Source: Bifidobacterium breve (GTDB lineage: Bacteria > Actinomycetota > Actinomycetes > UBA12327). From it: a stretch of DNA of 6,130 nucleotides. The notes beneath the pieces were generated by a model. It was not told where the DNA came from. It saw only the letters and a program-made list of their open reading frames with translations, and did not search any database. Shown in pieces: positions 5,507 through 6,130 of this stretch. Numbering within the stretch: the stretch's first letter is position 1; each line of letters opens with the position of its first letter. A program made the position numbers and the translations under genes. The stretch spans positions 1 to 6,130 of the forward strand of contig CALQPL010000072.1 of NCBI GenBank assembly GCA_943332445.1, in the 5' to 3' direction.

Positions 5507-5980
5507 ATGCGTAGTGCGGTCTGTCCTGGTTCCTTTGACCCGGTCACGAACGGGCATATCGACATCATCGGTCGAGCAGCTGCCTTGTTTGACCACGTCA
5601 CCGTTGGTGTCTTGGTCAATCAAACGAAGTCGAGTTTGTTTACCGTTGACGAGCGCATCGTCATGCTTGAAGAGGTCTGTGCTGTTTACCCCAATGTCAC
5701 CGTCCAAAGCTTTACCGGCCTGCTGGTGGACTTTTGCCGGGACCACAAAATTTCTGCCATCGTCAAGGGTCTGCGTGCCGTGACCGACTTTGACTACGAA
5801 CTCCAGATGGCACAGATGAACAACCGCCTGACCGGCATCGAGACCTTGTTTGTTTCAACAAATCCGGTGTACGGCTACTTGTCGTCAAGTTTGGTCAAAG
5901 AGATTGCAGGCCACGGCGGGGATGTCACCGGACTCGTGCCTGATTCGGTGCTCAAGAGTCTGAAAGAACGACTCGCCTGA
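5507..5980 (+). CDS. coaD: Phosphopantetheine adenylyltransferase
   Basis: CoaD transfers AMP from ATP to 4'-phosphopantetheine, giving dephospho-CoA and pyrophosphate, the penultimate and rate-controlling step of coenzyme A synthesis. The 157 residues match the family length. PGSFDPVTNGHIDII (7-21) contains the nucleotidyltransferase motif TxGH (T14-H17). K41 in NQTKSSLF matches the substrate-binding lysine. KGLRAVTDFDYELQMAQMN carries the two conserved arginine/aspartate stretches. The C-terminal SSSLVKEIA..GGDV...VP completes the signature. All key residues are present. The ATG is preceded by GGAGG six bases upstream. The enzyme is normally a hexamer in the cytoplasm. It lies 23 bp after rsmD, so co-transcription is likely. 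Confidence 0.97.
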   Translation: MRSAVCPGSFDPVTNGHIDIIGRAAALFDHVTVGVLVNQTKSSLFTVDERIVMLEEVCAVYPNVTVQSFTGLLVDFCRDHKISAIVKGLRAVTDFDYELQMAQMNNRLTGIETLFVSTNPVYGYLSSSLVKEIAGHGGDVTGLVPDSVLKSLKERLA

Positions 5981-5985
5981 TCGCT

Positions 5986-6011
5986 GATTTGCCGCCCGGA
6001 ATAGATTTGCC
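5986..6011. repeat. Direct repeat GATTTGCC, two copies
   Basis: GATTTGCC occurs at 5986-5993 and 6004-6011, 18 bp start to start, in the short gap after coaD. TAGATT at 6002-6007 is a possible -10 but has no matching -35. The repeat may be chance. Confidence 0.35.
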
Positions 6012-6032
6012 CCATCACCCAGTCAGTTCGTC

Positions 6033-6037
6033 GGAGG
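6033..6037 (+). promoter_or_regulatory. Ribosome binding site of the partial 3' gene
   Basis: GGAGG six bases before the GTG at 6044. It supports reading this non-ATG codon as the true start of the truncated gene. Confidence 0.8.
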
Positions 6038-6043
6038 ATCACT

Positions 6044-6130
6044 GTGGACGTCGATACCGTTTTGACTCGTTTGGAAGCTCTCATTCGCGATGCGCGCGCT
6101 GTGCCGATGTCAGCTTCTTGCATGGTCCAC
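6044..6130 (+). CDS. Actinobacterial conserved protein (DivIVA-like / 'ATP synthase F0 subunit B'-like), N-terminal 29 residues
   Basis: The gene runs off the window end, so only 29 residues are seen. They begin MDVDTVLTRLEALIRDARAV and continue PMSASCMVH. This matches the start of a protein conserved next to coaD in actinobacteria, with the form MDV..KLDE...ARxMPMSASCVVNR. That protein is a coiled-coil-rich protein variously annotated as cell division initiation protein or ATP synthase subunit b-like. In relatives it is followed by a DUF177 (YceD) gene, rpmF and rnc. Its true function is not established to my knowledge. The GTG start is decided by GGAGG at 6033-6037, six bases upstream. The visible part is an amphipathic helix followed by the conserved PMSAS turn. 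Assignment rests on a short segment plus gene order. Confidence 0.75.
   Translation, partial: MDVDTVLTRLEALIRDARAVPMSASCMVH

Noticed and set aside
5488..5514. Eight-codon open frame ATG...TAG overlapping the coaD start, a possible leader peptide
   Set aside because: The strong GGAGG lies inside it and serves coaD. It has no ribosome binding site or attenuator-like structure of its own.
1..6130. A new defence, mobile or biosynthetic system
   Set aside because: All space is filled by recognisable housekeeping genes in a conserved actinobacterial order; no integrase, transposase, repeat array, toxin or unfamiliar gene cluster is visible.

Overview
This window is a compact stretch of core chromosome from an actinomycete (Actinomycetota). 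The L28 protein, the DUF3515 lipoprotein, the stand-alone Lrp/AsnC ligand-binding protein and the downstream MDV...MPMSAS protein all have recognisably actinobacterial versions. The order ddl / DUF3515 / RAM protein / thiL / rpmB / recG / rsmD / coaD follows the arrangement seen, with extra genes, in Streptomyces and relatives. By eye the GC content is moderate to moderately high and gaps are short. A streamlined, perhaps aquatic, lineage is possible, but that is a guess. No species call is justified.

Layout. Positions 1-537 (+) are the C-terminal half of D-alanine--D-alanine ligase (ddl). Facing it, 534-989 (-) is a DUF3515 lipoprotein, and the stop codons of these two genes overlap inside one TTAA. 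Upstream of DUF3515 on the same strand, 968-1201 (-) is a 77-residue RAM-domain protein without a DNA-binding domain, overlapping DUF3515 by 22 bp. A divergent intergenic region (1202-1312) with a nearly symmetric set of inverted repeats separates this pair from thiL (1313-2275, +). thiL converges on rpmB (2288-2473, -) with only 12 bp between stop codons. A second divergent control region (2474-2590) lies between rpmB and recG (2591-4888, +). recG is followed by rsmD (4926-5483, +), coaD (5507-5980, +) and the first 29 codons of an actinobacterial conserved protein, often annotated as cell-division-initiation or ATP-synthase-b-like (6044-6130, +).

How the genes relate. ddl makes the D-Ala-D-Ala dipeptide of peptidoglycan. 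thiL makes thiamine diphosphate and coaD makes dephospho-CoA. rpmB (L28) and rsmD (16S rRNA m2G966 methylation) serve the ribosome. recG remodels stalled forks and recombination intermediates. These are unrelated housekeeping functions kept together by conserved synteny, not one pathway. recG-rsmD-coaD and the partial gene run in one direction with gaps of 37, 23 and 63 bp and could be co-transcribed, although rsmD may also have its own leaderless start.

I see no mobile element, CRISPR array, tRNA, rRNA, toxin-antitoxin pair, defence gene or biosynthetic cluster. No gene-free stretch exceeds about 120 bp. I found no previously undescribed system. The points most worth a second look are the symmetric thiL/RAM control region, the hairpins in the rpmB-recG gap, the possible absence there of a gene that is usual in relatives, and the candidate leaderless start of rsmD.
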